From Erythrobacter sp. (GTDB taxonomy: Bacteria > Pseudomonadota > Alphaproteobacteria > Sphingomonadales > Sphingomonadaceae), in the NCBI GenBank assembly GCA_013822695.1, contig PNKW01000017.1, positions 1-47,670 of the forward strand: 47,670 nt of DNA, written 5' to 3'. Below are positions 1-8,089 of the stretch, piece after piece. Numbering within the stretch: the stretch's first letter is position 1; every line of letters begins with the position of its first letter. The notes under the pieces are model-generated. The model saw only the letters and a program-made list of their open reading frames with translations. It was not told the DNA's origin and made no database searches. The translations under genes were made by a program, and so were the position numbers.

Positions 1-88
1 CCACCCACTTCCGGCCATTCGCCGCGCCCGGGCGCAAACCCGAAAGCAGAAGTGCTGCAAGCGGCCCCATTGGCAACAACCCAAGGTT

Positions 89-117
89 CGTCGCCCCGTG
101 TCAAGCACGAGGCGACG
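89..117 (-). terminator. Hairpin downstream of the rRNA methyltransferase gene
   Basis: A 7-bp stem (CGTCGCC with GGCGACG) continues, past one mismatch, into a 4-bp inner stem (CGTG with CACG) around a 5-nt loop. It begins 7 nt after the stop codon of the minus-strand methyltransferase gene. No clear T-tract follows on the minus strand, so its role as an intrinsic terminator is an inference. The remaining bases 1-88 show no gene I can support. Confidence 0.35.
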
Positions 118-123
118 TGGTTG

Positions 124-1389
124 TCAGCTCTTCACCCACCGCCCCACAAAAAACCCGTCGAGCCCGCCTTGCTCGGCCAGCATCCCCGGATGGGTGCGCA
201 GCCAGCCCTCAGGGGTGGGCATAAGGCCCGCAGGGAGTTCCTCGGGCGGGATCGGCGCGGGCGCAAGGCCCAGTTCGGCGTTGATCCACGCCGCCTGCTC
301 CTCCCCTTCCTCCTCTTCCAGCGAGCACACTGCATAGACCAGCACCCCGCCGGGGTTCAGCCACTCGGCCGCCCGCGCGGTCAGGGCGCGCTGAAGCTCC
401 GCCATCTCGGCCACCTGCCCCGTGCCGATGCGGTGGAGCACATCGGGGTGGCGGCGGCAGGTGCCGGTCGCGGTGCAGGGCGCGTCGATCAGGATCGCGT
501 CGAAGCGGTGCTTCGGCTCCCAGGTGAGCGCGTCGGCACGCACGGGCGAGGCCGCAAGGCCGGTGCGCTTTAGATTGTCCTTGAGCAGGTCGAGCCGCCG
601 CTTGGACAGGTCGAGCGCGGTGACCTTCCACCCTGCCGCTGCCAGCTGCATGGTCTTGCCGCCGGGCGCAGCACACAGATCGAGCGCGCTCCGGCCCGCT
701 CCGCTGCCCAGCAGCCGCGCGGGGATCTGCGCGGCGAGATCCTGCACCCACCATGCTCCCTCCTTGAAGCCCTGAAGGCTTTCCACCGCCGCGCCCCTCG
801 GCAGGCGGACATGGCCGGAGGCAAGGCTGACGCCCCCCATCTGGACGGCGCGGGTCGCGGTCGCGGCCGGATCGCGCAGAGCAAGGTCAAGCTCGGGCGG
901 GAAGGCGAGGCCGGGGGCGATCGCGGCAGCCCTCTCCGCGCCCCAGCGGGCGATCACGCGCTCGGGCAAGGTCGGCATTTCGGGCAGCGCCGCGCCCTGC
1001 TTGTCGCCCTCGATTCTCGTTAACGCCGAGAACACCCCGTGCGCCAGCCGCCGCGGCCCGCCCTCGAGCAGCGCGAGGCCGGTTGCGATCACCGCGTGCG
1101 GGGGCGTCTCCAGCCGCAGCGTCTGGGCGAGCATCAGCCGCAGCACCATCCGCGCCTTGGCATCATCGGGCAGGCGCTGCTTCGTGGCGCTGTCGATCAG
1201 CGCGTCGAGATCGGTCAGCCAGCGCAGCGTCTCACCTGCGATGGCGCGGGCGAGCGCGCGGTCCGGCGCCTTGCGGATGTCGCCAAGCGCGGTGCCTTCG
1301 GCCTGCTCGAGCGTCTCGCCCCGCCGCAGCACGGCATCGAGCAGGCGCAAGCTTGCGCGGCGCACGGGAAGTCCGGGGGGAAGTGCCAT
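124..1389 (-). CDS. RsmB/NOP family RNA (cytosine-5) methyltransferase
   Basis: Predicted SAM-dependent m5C methyltransferase acting on rRNA in the cytoplasm. The N-terminal ~130 residues look like the NusB-type RNA-binding domain of RsmB (LRRGETLEQAEG onward). The catalytic half carries the SAM-binding loop DLCAAPGGKT, the motif IV cysteine in DAPCTATGTCRRHPD and the motif VI cysteine in YAVCSLEEEEGE; this two-cysteine arrangement is typical of the family. At 421 aa it has the usual length for RsmB. The ATG at 1389 is the first start in frame and is followed directly by a plausible N-terminus. It diverges from the VOC gene at 1465. The methylated base cannot be read from sequence; RsmB (16S C967) is the nearest named family but other NOP members remain possible, so no symbol is given. 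Confidence 0.88.
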   Translation of the reverse strand: MALPPGLPVRRASLRLLDAVLRRGETLEQAEGTALGDIRKAPDRALARAIAGETLRWLTDLDALIDSATKQRLPDDAKARMVLRLMLAQTLRLETPPHAVIATGLALLEGGPRRLAHGVFSALTRIEGDKQGAALPEMPTLPERVIARWGAERAAAIAPGLAFPPELDLALRDPAATATRAVQMGGVSLASGHVRLPRGAAVESLQGFKEGAWWVQDLAAQIPARLLGSGAGRSALDLCAAPGGKTMQLAAAGWKVTALDLSKRRLDLLKDNLKRTGLAASPVRADALTWEPKHRFDAILIDAPCTATGTCRRHPDVLHRIGTGQVAEMAELQRALTARAAEWLNPGGVLVYAVCSLEEEEGEEQAAWINAELGLAPAPIPPEELPAGLMPTPEGWLRTHPGMLAEQGGLDGFFVGRWVKS

Positions 1390-1464
1390 GCGCGCGCTCT
1401 ATCGGGGTCGCGGGCCTTATGCTAGCGATGATACCCGGCACCCCCGCGAGAGATCTTGCGACCA

Positions 1465-1845
1465 ATGAGCGGCAATACCCACCAGATCACCCCCTTCATG
1501 CACGTCGCGGATTTCGAGGGGGCCGTGGGCTTCCTCACCGAGACGCTCGGCTTCACCGCGATCGTCAATGACGGCGGCTATGCCTATCTTGAGCGCGAGG
1601 GTGCAGGGCTGCGTGTGCTCGGAAACACCGATTGCAGCGAGCTTGGCGTGCCGCATCGCGGATTTGCCTATTACATCGACGTCCAATCGGTCGAGACGGT
1701 GCTGGAGCAGATCGGCGAGCGGCTCGCCGTGCTTCCGGAAGGCGATGTCGCCGGTCCGCGCGACCAGCCTTACGGCCAGCGCGAGCTGATGATCCGCGCC
1801 CCCGACGGGAACCTGATCGTCTTCGGAGCGCCGATCCAGCCATGA
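1465..1845 (+). CDS. VOC (glyoxalase/bleomycin-resistance fold) protein
   Basis: Small 126-aa protein with the vicinal-oxygen-chelate pattern: an opening strand-helix (ITPFMHVADFEGAVGFL, then TETLGF), a central YIDV strand and the closing RAPDGNLIVFG, which is characteristic of the single-domain VOC fold. Members include bleomycin-binding proteins, glyoxalase-like enzymes and dioxygenase-like proteins; the substrate cannot be told from sequence. I prefer the ATG at 1465 over the in-frame TTG at 1456 because the purine-rich GAGAGA at 1448-1453 is better spaced for it. Its TGA stop overlaps the ATG of the next gene (ATGA), so the two are probably co-translated. Confidence 0.8.
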   Translation: MSGNTHQITPFMHVADFEGAVGFLTETLGFTAIVNDGGYAYLEREGAGLRVLGNTDCSELGVPHRGFAYYIDVQSVETVLEQIGERLAVLPEGDVAGPRDQPYGQRELMIRAPDGNLIVFGAPIQP

Positions 1846-2000
1846 CCAAGCAAAAGTCCGAGGCCGCCAAGGCCTTCAAGAAGCCCGCTCACTGGACCAA
1901 CGATCCGGTGCCCGCCCCCAAGCCGGTCGCAAACGACGAGACGCTTTCGCCCACCCGCTATGGCGATTGGGAGAAGGACGGGATCGCGGTCGATTTCTGA
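1842..2000 (+). CDS. DUF1674 protein, SDHAF4-like succinate dehydrogenase assembly factor
   Basis: A 52-aa protein whose C-terminus, LSPTRYGDWEKDGIAVDF, is the family hallmark of DUF1674, the bacterial relative of mitochondrial SDHAF4. In mitochondria that factor binds the flavinylated SdhA subunit and helps its assembly into succinate dehydrogenase; the same role here is inferred from family. The N-terminus is Lys/Pro-rich and probably disordered. Its start codon overlaps the stop of the VOC gene by 4 nt. No sdh genes are visible in the window, so the assembly factor is separated from its target operon. The gene is too short to be found by length-based calling but the motif makes it secure. 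Confidence 0.85.
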   Translation: MTKQKSEAAKAFKKPAHWTNDPVPAPKPVANDETLSPTRYGDWEKDGIAVDF

Positions 2001-2079
2001 AGCGGCCCGTACCCAGGTGGTGCCCAGGTCATAGCCATGTAGTCACGGGCTCGTCGCAAGGTGCTTGTGCCCCCTGCGA

Positions 2080-2095
2080 TGTTCCACGTGGAACA
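2080..2095. other. parS: parS-type ParB-binding site
   Basis: TGTTCCACGTGGAACA is a perfect 16-bp palindrome matching the widely conserved chromosomal parS consensus TGTTnCACGTGnAACA. It lies 1 nt from the stop codon of the P450 gene, in the 96-bp space between two converging genes. ParB would load here and spread to form the segregation complex. A second perfect site is found at 40346-40361. Confidence 0.8.
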
Positions 2096-2096
2096 C

Positions 2097-3524
2097 TCAG
2101 AGCGGGGTGAACTCCACCTTCAGCCCGTCCCTGGGCTGCGGGATCGGCCAGTCCTGCCAATCGGGCTGGTAACCCGCGCCAGCCTCGATCCGATACCGCT
2201 GGAGCAACTGCGCCAGCAGGATCTTGACCTGCATATAGGCGAAGTGGAGCCCCAGGCACATGTGCGCGCCCCCGCCAAACGGCACCCAGGCATATTTGTG
2301 GCGGGCCTTCACCTGATCGGGCGTGAAGCGCAGCGGATCGAAGGTGAAGGGATTGTCCCAATATTCCTCGGAATGGTGGGTCCAGTAGATGTTGATCCCC
2401 ACCGAGGCGCCCGCAGGAATGCGATAGCCGCCATATTCGAATTCGCGCAGCGCGCGGCGCGGCATCGAGGGCACGGGCGGGATCATCCGCAGCGATTCCT
2501 TGAAGGCCATCTCGGTGAGGTCGAGCTTGCCGAGATCGTCGTAATCGAGCGGGCGGGGATTGCCCTCGCCATCCGGGCCGCCGGTCACCGCGAAGATCTC
2601 CTCGCGCAGCTTCTCCTGCCATTCGGGATTGGTGGCGAGGTGATAGATCAGCGAGGTCGCCGAGGAGGTGATGGTATCATGCGCCGCCATCATCAGGAAG
2701 TTCATGTGATCGACCACCTCGTCGACCGGCAGCAGGCTCCCGTCCTCGCGCGTGGCGGTGGCGAACTGGCTGAACATGTCCTGCCCGCCGCCTTCCTTGC
2801 GGCGGCGCAGGGTTTCCTTGGTGAAATAGTCGACCAGGAAGGCGCGGCCATCGACGCCCTTCTTCATCTTGGTGAAGGGCAGCGGCTTCCTCACCGGCGC
2901 GACCGAGGCCTGCACCATGTCGACGAAGGCTGCGTTGATCTTGTCAGCTTCCGGCCCCCAGGGCAGACCGATGAAGCTGTCGGCCGCGAGATCGAGGGTG
3001 AGCTTCTTGATCGCCGGATAGAAAGTCTGCGGCCCCGCCCAGCCCGCCACTTCGCGGGCAATGCCCCGGTTCAGCGCGCCCGAATAATGCCGCATCGGTT
3101 CCGGTTTGAACGCAATCGAGAGCGCGCGGCGATCGATCCGGTGATGCTCGAAATCCATCAGCATCAGCCCGCGCGGGAAGAGCTGGTCGAGCACCGGGCC
3201 CCAGCCCTGTTCCGAGGAGAAGATCTTGTCCTTGTTGAACAGCAGGAGCTCGTTCGCCTCCGCGCCGATCAGCGCGATCTGCCAGCCGCCGAAGGCGCGA
3301 TTCTTGTAGACCTTGCCGTGGGTGGCGATCATGCGCGCGGCGAAGGCGTGGGGGTCGGCGAGCATGGTGAAGGTGTTGCCGACCACCGGCCAGCCCGCCT
3401 CTCCGGGAATGTGCGCCAGGTCGGCATCGGTCAGGCGCTGCTCGCCCCAGTGGCGCGGCGCGCCGGCCGGGGCGCTGCCGCCGGTGGTTTCGCTATCCTG
3501 CGGGGCTTCGGCAAGGGTGGCCAT
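2097..3524 (-). CDS. Cytochrome P450
   Basis: A 475-aa soluble bacterial P450, a heme-thiolate monooxygenase. Visible motifs in order are the N-terminal GEAGWPVVGNT segment, the I-helix oxygen-activation motif AAHDT, the K-helix ExxR (ESLR) and the heme-binding loop FGGGAHMCLG with the cysteine ligand. There is no membrane anchor. I chose the ATG at 3524 (protein begins MATLAEAP) because a GGAAAG ribosome-binding site precedes it; the open frame extends 22 codons further upstream without better support. The overall layout recalls the CYP120/CYP26-like group rather than alkane-hydroxylating CYP153, whose I-helix has a GNDTT-type sequence. The substrate is unknown and no ferredoxin or reductase gene is near. 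It lies 78 bp downstream of hemH in the same direction, so heme supply and apoprotein may be co-expressed. Confidence 0.9.
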   Translation of the reverse strand: MATLAEAPQDSETTGGSAPAGAPRHWGEQRLTDADLAHIPGEAGWPVVGNTFTMLADPHAFAARMIATHGKVYKNRAFGGWQIALIGAEANELLLFNKDKIFSSEQGWGPVLDQLFPRGLMLMDFEHHRIDRRALSIAFKPEPMRHYSGALNRGIAREVAGWAGPQTFYPAIKKLTLDLAADSFIGLPWGPEADKINAAFVDMVQASVAPVRKPLPFTKMKKGVDGRAFLVDYFTKETLRRRKEGGGQDMFSQFATATREDGSLLPVDEVVDHMNFLMMAAHDTITSSATSLIYHLATNPEWQEKLREEIFAVTGGPDGEGNPRPLDYDDLGKLDLTEMAFKESLRMIPPVPSMPRRALREFEYGGYRIPAGASVGINIYWTHHSEEYWDNPFTFDPLRFTPDQVKARHKYAWVPFGGGAHMCLGLHFAYMQVKILLAQLLQRYRIEAGAGYQPDWQDWPIPQPRDGLKVEFTPL

Positions 3525-3602
3525 GTCTTTCCAGATGCTCCGGTTATCGCGTTCGGATTCGCAACTTACCTTGATGAAAGTTTCGCGCAAGTTTCCGCCG
3601 CG

Positions 3603-4637
3603 TCAAATCCATCCCGCCAGCTCGCGACGCAGCATCGCATCGATCATGGCGAGGCCATCATCCGAGGTGTTGAGGCAATCGAGCACGGCGTAATCCTCGC
3701 CGCCCGCTTCGCAGAATTCCTCGCGGCCCTCGATCGCGAGCTCTTCCAGCGTCTCGACACAGTCCGCCGCAAAGCCGGGGGCGGCGACCACCAGCCGCTT
3801 GGTGCCCTTGCCGCCTTCGGCAATCAGCGTCGCATCGATCGAGGGTTCGAGCCATGCGGCCGGGCCGAAGCGCGACTGGAAGGTGGTTTCGAACCGTACA
3901 CCGGCAAATTCGGGCCGCATCGCCAGTTCCTCGCGCAGCAGCCGCGCGGTCTTGGAACAGTGGCAATAATAGGGATCGCCCTTCTCCAGCGTCTGCTGCG
4001 GCATCCCGTGGAAGCTCAGCAGCATGACCTCGGGGGTGAAGGTCAGCGCGCGCACCTGACGGGTCAGATCCTCGGCCAGCGCGCCGATATAGCCCGGCTC
4101 GTCGTGATAGGGCGGCACGAAGCGCAAGGCGGGCTGCCAGCGCGTCTTCTTCATGACGCGGGCGATCTCGTCGAACACGGTCGCGGTCGTCGCGGCGCAA
4201 TATTGCGGATACATCGGCGCGATCAGGATGCGGTCGCACCCGTCCGCCATCAGCGCGGTGAGGCGGCTTTCGATCGAGGGGTTGCCGTAGCGCATCGCCC
4301 AATCGACCTGCACCTTTTCGCCGAACCGCCCGACCATCGCCTCGGCCTGCCGCGCGGTAATGTCGGCGAGCGGCGAGCCGCGCTCGGTCCAGATCTTCTG
4401 ATAGGCCTTGGCGCTTTTCTGGGGGCGCGTGTTGAGGATGATCCCGCGCAGGATCAGCTGCCAGGCGATCGGCGGGATCTCGACCACGCGCGTGTCCGAC
4501 AGGAACTGCTTGAGGTAACGCTTGACCGAATCCGGATCGGGCCCGTCGGGCGTGCCGAGGTTGATCAGCAGCACGCCGATACGGCCGCTTTTCGCAGGAG
4601 GATGGTCGCCCGGAAGGCGCTGGGTCTGCCAGGTCAT
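3603..4637 (-). CDS. hemH: Ferrochelatase (protoporphyrin/coproporphyrin ferrochelatase)
   Basis: Inserts Fe2+ into the porphyrin ring in the last steps of heme synthesis. The 344-aa length is typical. The motif LLINLGTP near residue 25, the invariant histidine in LLSFHGMPQ, the CHCSKT segment and QSRFGPAAWLEPS with conserved glutamate are all hallmarks of HemH. The start at 4637 (MTWQTQRL) gives the normal N-terminus; the open frame runs on upstream but that part overlaps the preceding gene and does not resemble ferrochelatase. The C-terminus has two cysteines near the end (VLDCLN and FAADCVE) that might relate to the [2Fe-2S] ligands seen in some alphaproteobacterial ferrochelatases, which I cannot verify. 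Placed between a molybdenum hydroxylase gene (79 bp upstream) and a P450 gene. Confidence 0.95.
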   Translation of the reverse strand: MTWQTQRLPGDHPPAKSGRIGVLLINLGTPDGPDPDSVKRYLKQFLSDTRVVEIPPIAWQLILRGIILNTRPQKSAKAYQKIWTERGSPLADITARQAEAMVGRFGEKVQVDWAMRYGNPSIESRLTALMADGCDRILIAPMYPQYCAATTATVFDEIARVMKKTRWQPALRFVPPYHDEPGYIGALAEDLTRQVRALTFTPEVMLLSFHGMPQQTLEKGDPYYCHCSKTARLLREELAMRPEFAGVRFETTFQSRFGPAAWLEPSIDATLIAEGGKGTKRLVVAAPGFAADCVETLEELAIEGREEFCEAGGEDYAVLDCLNTSDDGLAMIDAMLRRELAGWI

Positions 4638-4716
4638 AGCCCGCCTAACGGTCGGCAGGCGTTTCGTTTCCGCAGGGCAAGCATTGTGCCTGCGATTTGT
4701 TGCATAAATGTCGGGA

Positions 4717-7002
4717 TCATATGCCGTCCGAAAGTAGGGGCAGGCGGCGCAGGCGCAAGCCCGTGGCCGAATAGAGCGCGTTGGCAATGGCAGGCGGGGC
4801 GACCACCGCGCCAAGCTCGCCCGGATCGGCGGGGCTCGCATCGCTGGCGATGAACTGCACCCGCATCTCGGGGCAGTCGGCAAGCAACGGCAGGCCCAAT
4901 TCGGTCTCACCCGTCGCCTCGGGCAGCCCGCCGCGCAGCCGCACTGCATTGCCGAGCGCGATGCCGATGCCGAACACCAGGCCACCCTCGATCTGCTGCT
5001 TGGCGATGTCGTGGTTGATGATCCGGCCAAGATCCACCGCCGCCGACAGGCGCACCACGCGCACGCCGCCCTCGCCCTGTCGCGCGGTCGCGACGCAGGC
5101 GATGCGGGGGGCGTCGTCCCCCTCGCCGAGCCGCGCGCAGGCGAGGCCCTGCCCGCTCTGGTCGACACCCCCGTCCCACTCGGCCAGCTGCGCCGCGCGC
5201 TGGAGGCAGGCGGCAAGCCGCACATCGCCCCCCAGCATCGACATGCGGAACGACAGCGGCTCGCGCTTCGATTTCGCCGCGATCTCGTCGATGAAGCTTT
5301 CGATCGCGAAGATCGTCGGCCCCCATGAATTGCCGCGCACGCGCCCCACCGGCAGGCCGATATCGGCGGGGATATGCTCCACCATCACGGCGGGAATCGT
5401 ATAGGGCGGCAGCGCGCCTTCGACTGCGAGCGGATCGGCCTTGCCCGCAGTGTCGCGCATCGCAGCCATGCTGGTGCGGTTGCCGAACAGGCGCTGGCCG
5501 AACTCGCGCGCCGAGGGCGGGGTCGCCACGCGCACCCGCATTGCCTCAATCGTGCCACCCGAGGTTCCGGGCGCGCCCTTGGCGAGCTGCGCGCCGAGCA
5601 GCATCCAGTACGGCGCGCGCGGGCGGGCGCGGATCAGCTCGTCGCGGCGCGGCCAGACCAGCTGCACCGGGCGCCCCAGTTCCTTGGCGATCAGCGCGAT
5701 CTCGATCGCATGGTCATGTTCGAGCCGCGCGTCGAAGCTGCCGCCTGCGGGCGTGGGGTAGAGCGCGACCTTCTCGGTCGCGATGCCGATCGCGCGCGCG
5801 GCGGCGATGCGGGCCTGTTCGGGGGCCTGCGCAGCAATCCACAGATCGAGCCGCCCGTCCTCGAACCGCGCGGACGCGGTCGCGGTTTCGAGCGGGGCGG
5901 CATAGGCGGGCTCGACCTCGTAGCGCCGCCCGATGTCGACCCGCCCGAGCCCATCACCGCCGAAGCCGGTCTCGGCGATCACATGCGCCTCCCCCGCGGT
6001 CAGCAGCGTGTCGAGCCGCGCGGCGATATCGGCGCTGTTGACGGGGGCGGCGGTGCGGAAGCGCGGCTTCATCGCGGCGAGCGCGGCCTCGGCGCTCCAC
6101 CAGGTGTCGGCGGCGACTGCCAGCCAGCGTTTGCTCTCGATGATCCCGGCAAGGCCCCTGATCCCGGCGGCCGCCTTGGTATCGAAGCTTTCAAGCTCCG
6201 ATCCGTCCGCCGGGCCGTGGCGGATCGAGGCGAACACCATGCCGGGCAGCCGCACGTCGCCGGCAAAGCGGTGCGAGCCATCAACCTTGGAAGGCAGGTC
6301 GATGCGCGGGTAGGCGGGCGCAGCGTCGACATCGGCGGGGAGCGGCTTTTCGCGCGGCGGCTCGGGCTTCAGCGGCGGGGGATCGGGCGGGGTGTAGCCT
6401 GCCGCCGCCTCGGCCAGCTCGCCGAAGCTCGCGCGGTTGGCGCCTTCAGTGACCAGGCCGTTCTCGACCTCGCATTCTTCCCACGAAACACCCCAGCGCG
6501 CCGCAGCGGCCTGCGCGAGCATCGCGCGCGCGGCGGCGGCAGCCTCACGGCAGGGCATTTCGTAGGCGGCGAGCGAGGTGCCACCCGCAGTCGCGTTGAA
6601 CCGGCTGCTTTGGGCAAATCGGATCGCCAGCAGGTCGTCACTCGCGGGCGAAAGGCCGGTAAAGCGCGAATCCCACAACGCCAGCCATGCCTTCGCCAGC
6701 GGGACATTCGCATAGGCCCCCGAAACCGGCGCGGGCTCGACGGCGATCTGCCGCCAGTCCGCGCCCATTTCAGTGGCGATGATCTGCGGCAGGATGGTCG
6801 TGATCCCCTGCCCCATCTCGAGCTGCGGGACGGCGACCGTGACCACGCCGTCGGCGGCGATCTTGAGCCAGGCACCGAACACGTGCTCGGCCCGCGCGGC
6901 CACCAGCGGGGTGCTGTAGGTGCGCGGGATCAGCCACCAGGCGACCACGAGGCCCCCGCCAGCTGCTGCCCCTGCCAGAAGTCCGCGCCGCGAGACCTGC
7001 AT
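4717..7002 (-). CDS. TAT-exported xanthine dehydrogenase-family molybdopterin-binding subunit (IorB-like)
   Basis: A 761-aa large subunit of the molybdenum hydroxylase family, closest in form to the beta subunit of isoquinoline 1-oxidoreductase. The N-terminus has a twin-arginine signal (VSRRGLLAGAAAG, then a hydrophobic stretch), so the folded cofactor-loaded enzyme is likely exported. Molybdopterin-binding stretches include QLEMGQGITTILPQI and GGSFDARLEHDHAIE; the C-terminal PGELGAVVAPPAIANAL holds the glutamate expected as catalytic base. Such proteins normally need a ~150-aa subunit with two [2Fe-2S] clusters and a cytochrome or similar acceptor. None is encoded next to it here. The start at 7002 is 4 nt after the mrp stop, indicating translational coupling. 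The substrate (an N-heterocycle or aldehyde) is unknown. Confidence 0.88.
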   Translation of the reverse strand: MQVSRRGLLAGAAAGGGLVVAWWLIPRTYSTPLVAARAEHVFGAWLKIAADGVVTVAVPQLEMGQGITTILPQIIATEMGADWRQIAVEPAPVSGAYANVPLAKAWLALWDSRFTGLSPASDDLLAIRFAQSSRFNATAGGTSLAAYEMPCREAAAAARAMLAQAAAARWGVSWEECEVENGLVTEGANRASFGELAEAAAGYTPPDPPPLKPEPPREKPLPADVDAAPAYPRIDLPSKVDGSHRFAGDVRLPGMVFASIRHGPADGSELESFDTKAAAGIRGLAGIIESKRWLAVAADTWWSAEAALAAMKPRFRTAAPVNSADIAARLDTLLTAGEAHVIAETGFGGDGLGRVDIGRRYEVEPAYAAPLETATASARFEDGRLDLWIAAQAPEQARIAAARAIGIATEKVALYPTPAGGSFDARLEHDHAIEIALIAKELGRPVQLVWPRRDELIRARPRAPYWMLLGAQLAKGAPGTSGGTIEAMRVRVATPPSAREFGQRLFGNRTSMAAMRDTAGKADPLAVEGALPPYTIPAVMVEHIPADIGLPVGRVRGNSWGPTIFAIESFIDEIAAKSKREPLSFRMSMLGGDVRLAACLQRAAQLAEWDGGVDQSGQGLACARLGEGDDAPRIACVATARQGEGGVRVVRLSAAVDLGRIINHDIAKQQIEGGLVFGIGIALGNAVRLRGGLPEATGETELGLPLLADCPEMRVQFIASDASPADPGELGAVVAPPAIANALYSATGLRLRRLPLLSDGI

Positions 7003-7006
7003 TTCG

Positions 7007-8014
7007 CTACAGTTTCCCCGTGTCCAGCCAGCGGCCGAGCTTTTCGGCGATGGCGCGGAAGGGCTCTCCAGTCTCGTCATCGCCCGCTGCCGGTGGCTCA
7101 CCCCTGTCGCCCGCGATACGCGTGGCGAGGGTCAGCGGCACGCGGCCGAGGAAGGGGATTTCGAGCGCGACGGCGAACCGCTCCACGCCGCCGGTGCCGA
7201 AGGGATCGCTCACCTCGCCGCAATGCGGGCACGCATAGCCTGCCATGTTCTCGACGAGGCCGATGATCGGCACCTCGCCCTGTTCGAACAGCTGCCCGGC
7301 GCGCGCGGCGTCGATCAGCGCCAAGTCCTGCGGGGTCGAGACCAGCACCGCGCCATCGGGCTTGTGCGCGGAGAGCATCGAAAGCTGCACGTCACCCGTG
7401 CCCGGCGGGAGGTCGACCAGCAGCAGATCGGTCTCGCCCCAGTCGGCCTCGACCAGCTGCGACAATGCCTTGCCGGTCATCGGCCCGCGCCACGCCAGCG
7501 CCTTACCGGGGGCGACGATGTGGCCCATCGACAGCACCTTGACGCCGTAGGGGCTGTCGATCGCCACAAGCTGTGCGCCATCGGGGGTGGCGCCGGGCTT
7601 GATGCCTTCGGTTTTCAGCAACTTGGGCTGCGAGGGGCCGTAGATGTCGCCGTCGATCACGCCGACACGGCGGCCCAGCTTGGCCAGCGCGACCGCCAGG
7701 TTGGTGGTGAGCGTCGACTTGCCAACCCCGCCCTTGCCGCTCCCCACCGCGATCAGCCGGCGGCGGCGGCGTTCGCCGGTGAGCGCGATGCGCACCTCGG
7801 CGATTTCGGGCAGGGCGGAGAGCGCGGCGGTGATCTCGGCCTCGAGGGCTTTGCGGCCTTCATCGGGCAGATCGCCCGCCTCGGCAACGATGACAGCGCG
7901 GCCCAAAACTATGCGCGCGGAACGCAGCCGGTGGTTAATTTCGGCGCTCAGCGCAGCGCGGATCAGCGCCTCTTCGGCATGCGGTTCGCGGGGCGGACTG
8001 TCTGACTTGCTCAT
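7007..8014 (-). CDS. apbC: Mrp/ApbC-type iron-sulfur carrier P-loop ATPase
   Basis: A 335-aa Mrp/NBP35 family ATPase that binds and delivers Fe-S clusters to apoproteins in the cytoplasm. Residues ~15-85 form a MIP18-like (DUF59) N-terminal domain. It is followed by the deviant Walker A GSGKGGVGKSTLTTN, the switch region DLPPGTGDVQLS and the cluster-binding CPHCGE (CxxC), all in the usual order. The ATG at 8014 gives the normal N-terminus. The gene leads a minus-strand series with the molybdenum hydroxylase subunit 4 nt downstream, then hemH and the P450. The products that follow would use Fe-S, molybdenum cofactor or heme, so a role in maturing one of them is possible, but this is inferred from position only. 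Confidence 0.92.
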   Translation of the reverse strand: MSKSDSPPREPHAEEALIRAALSAEINHRLRSARIVLGRAVIVAEAGDLPDEGRKALEAEITAALSALPEIAEVRIALTGERRRRRLIAVGSGKGGVGKSTLTTNLAVALAKLGRRVGVIDGDIYGPSQPKLLKTEGIKPGATPDGAQLVAIDSPYGVKVLSMGHIVAPGKALAWRGPMTGKALSQLVEADWGETDLLLVDLPPGTGDVQLSMLSAHKPDGAVLVSTPQDLALIDAARAGQLFEQGEVPIIGLVENMAGYACPHCGEVSDPFGTGGVERFAVALEIPFLGRVPLTLATRIAGDRGEPPAAGDDETGEPFRAIAEKLGRWLDTGKL

Positions 8015-8089
8015 GACGCGACGCCTCTAACACCAAATTCACGCAGCGAACCCCTGTTTTTCGCCGGAACCCGTGCCTATAAACAGGTC

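Noticed and set aside
2097..3524. Assignment of the P450 to CYP153 alkane hydroxylases
   Set aside because: The I-helix reads AAHDT rather than the GNDTT type and no ferredoxin or reductase genes are adjacent, so only the general P450 call is kept.
2061..4853. Very long plus-strand open frame across the P450 and hemH genes
   Set aside because: It is antisense to two genes with complete family motifs; its translation is Arg/Gly/His-rich with no recognisable domain, typical of high-GC antisense frames.
6878..6886. CACGTG inside the molybdenum hydroxylase gene as a parS site
   Set aside because: Flanks do not match the consensus; the hexamer alone is expected by chance in GC-rich DNA.
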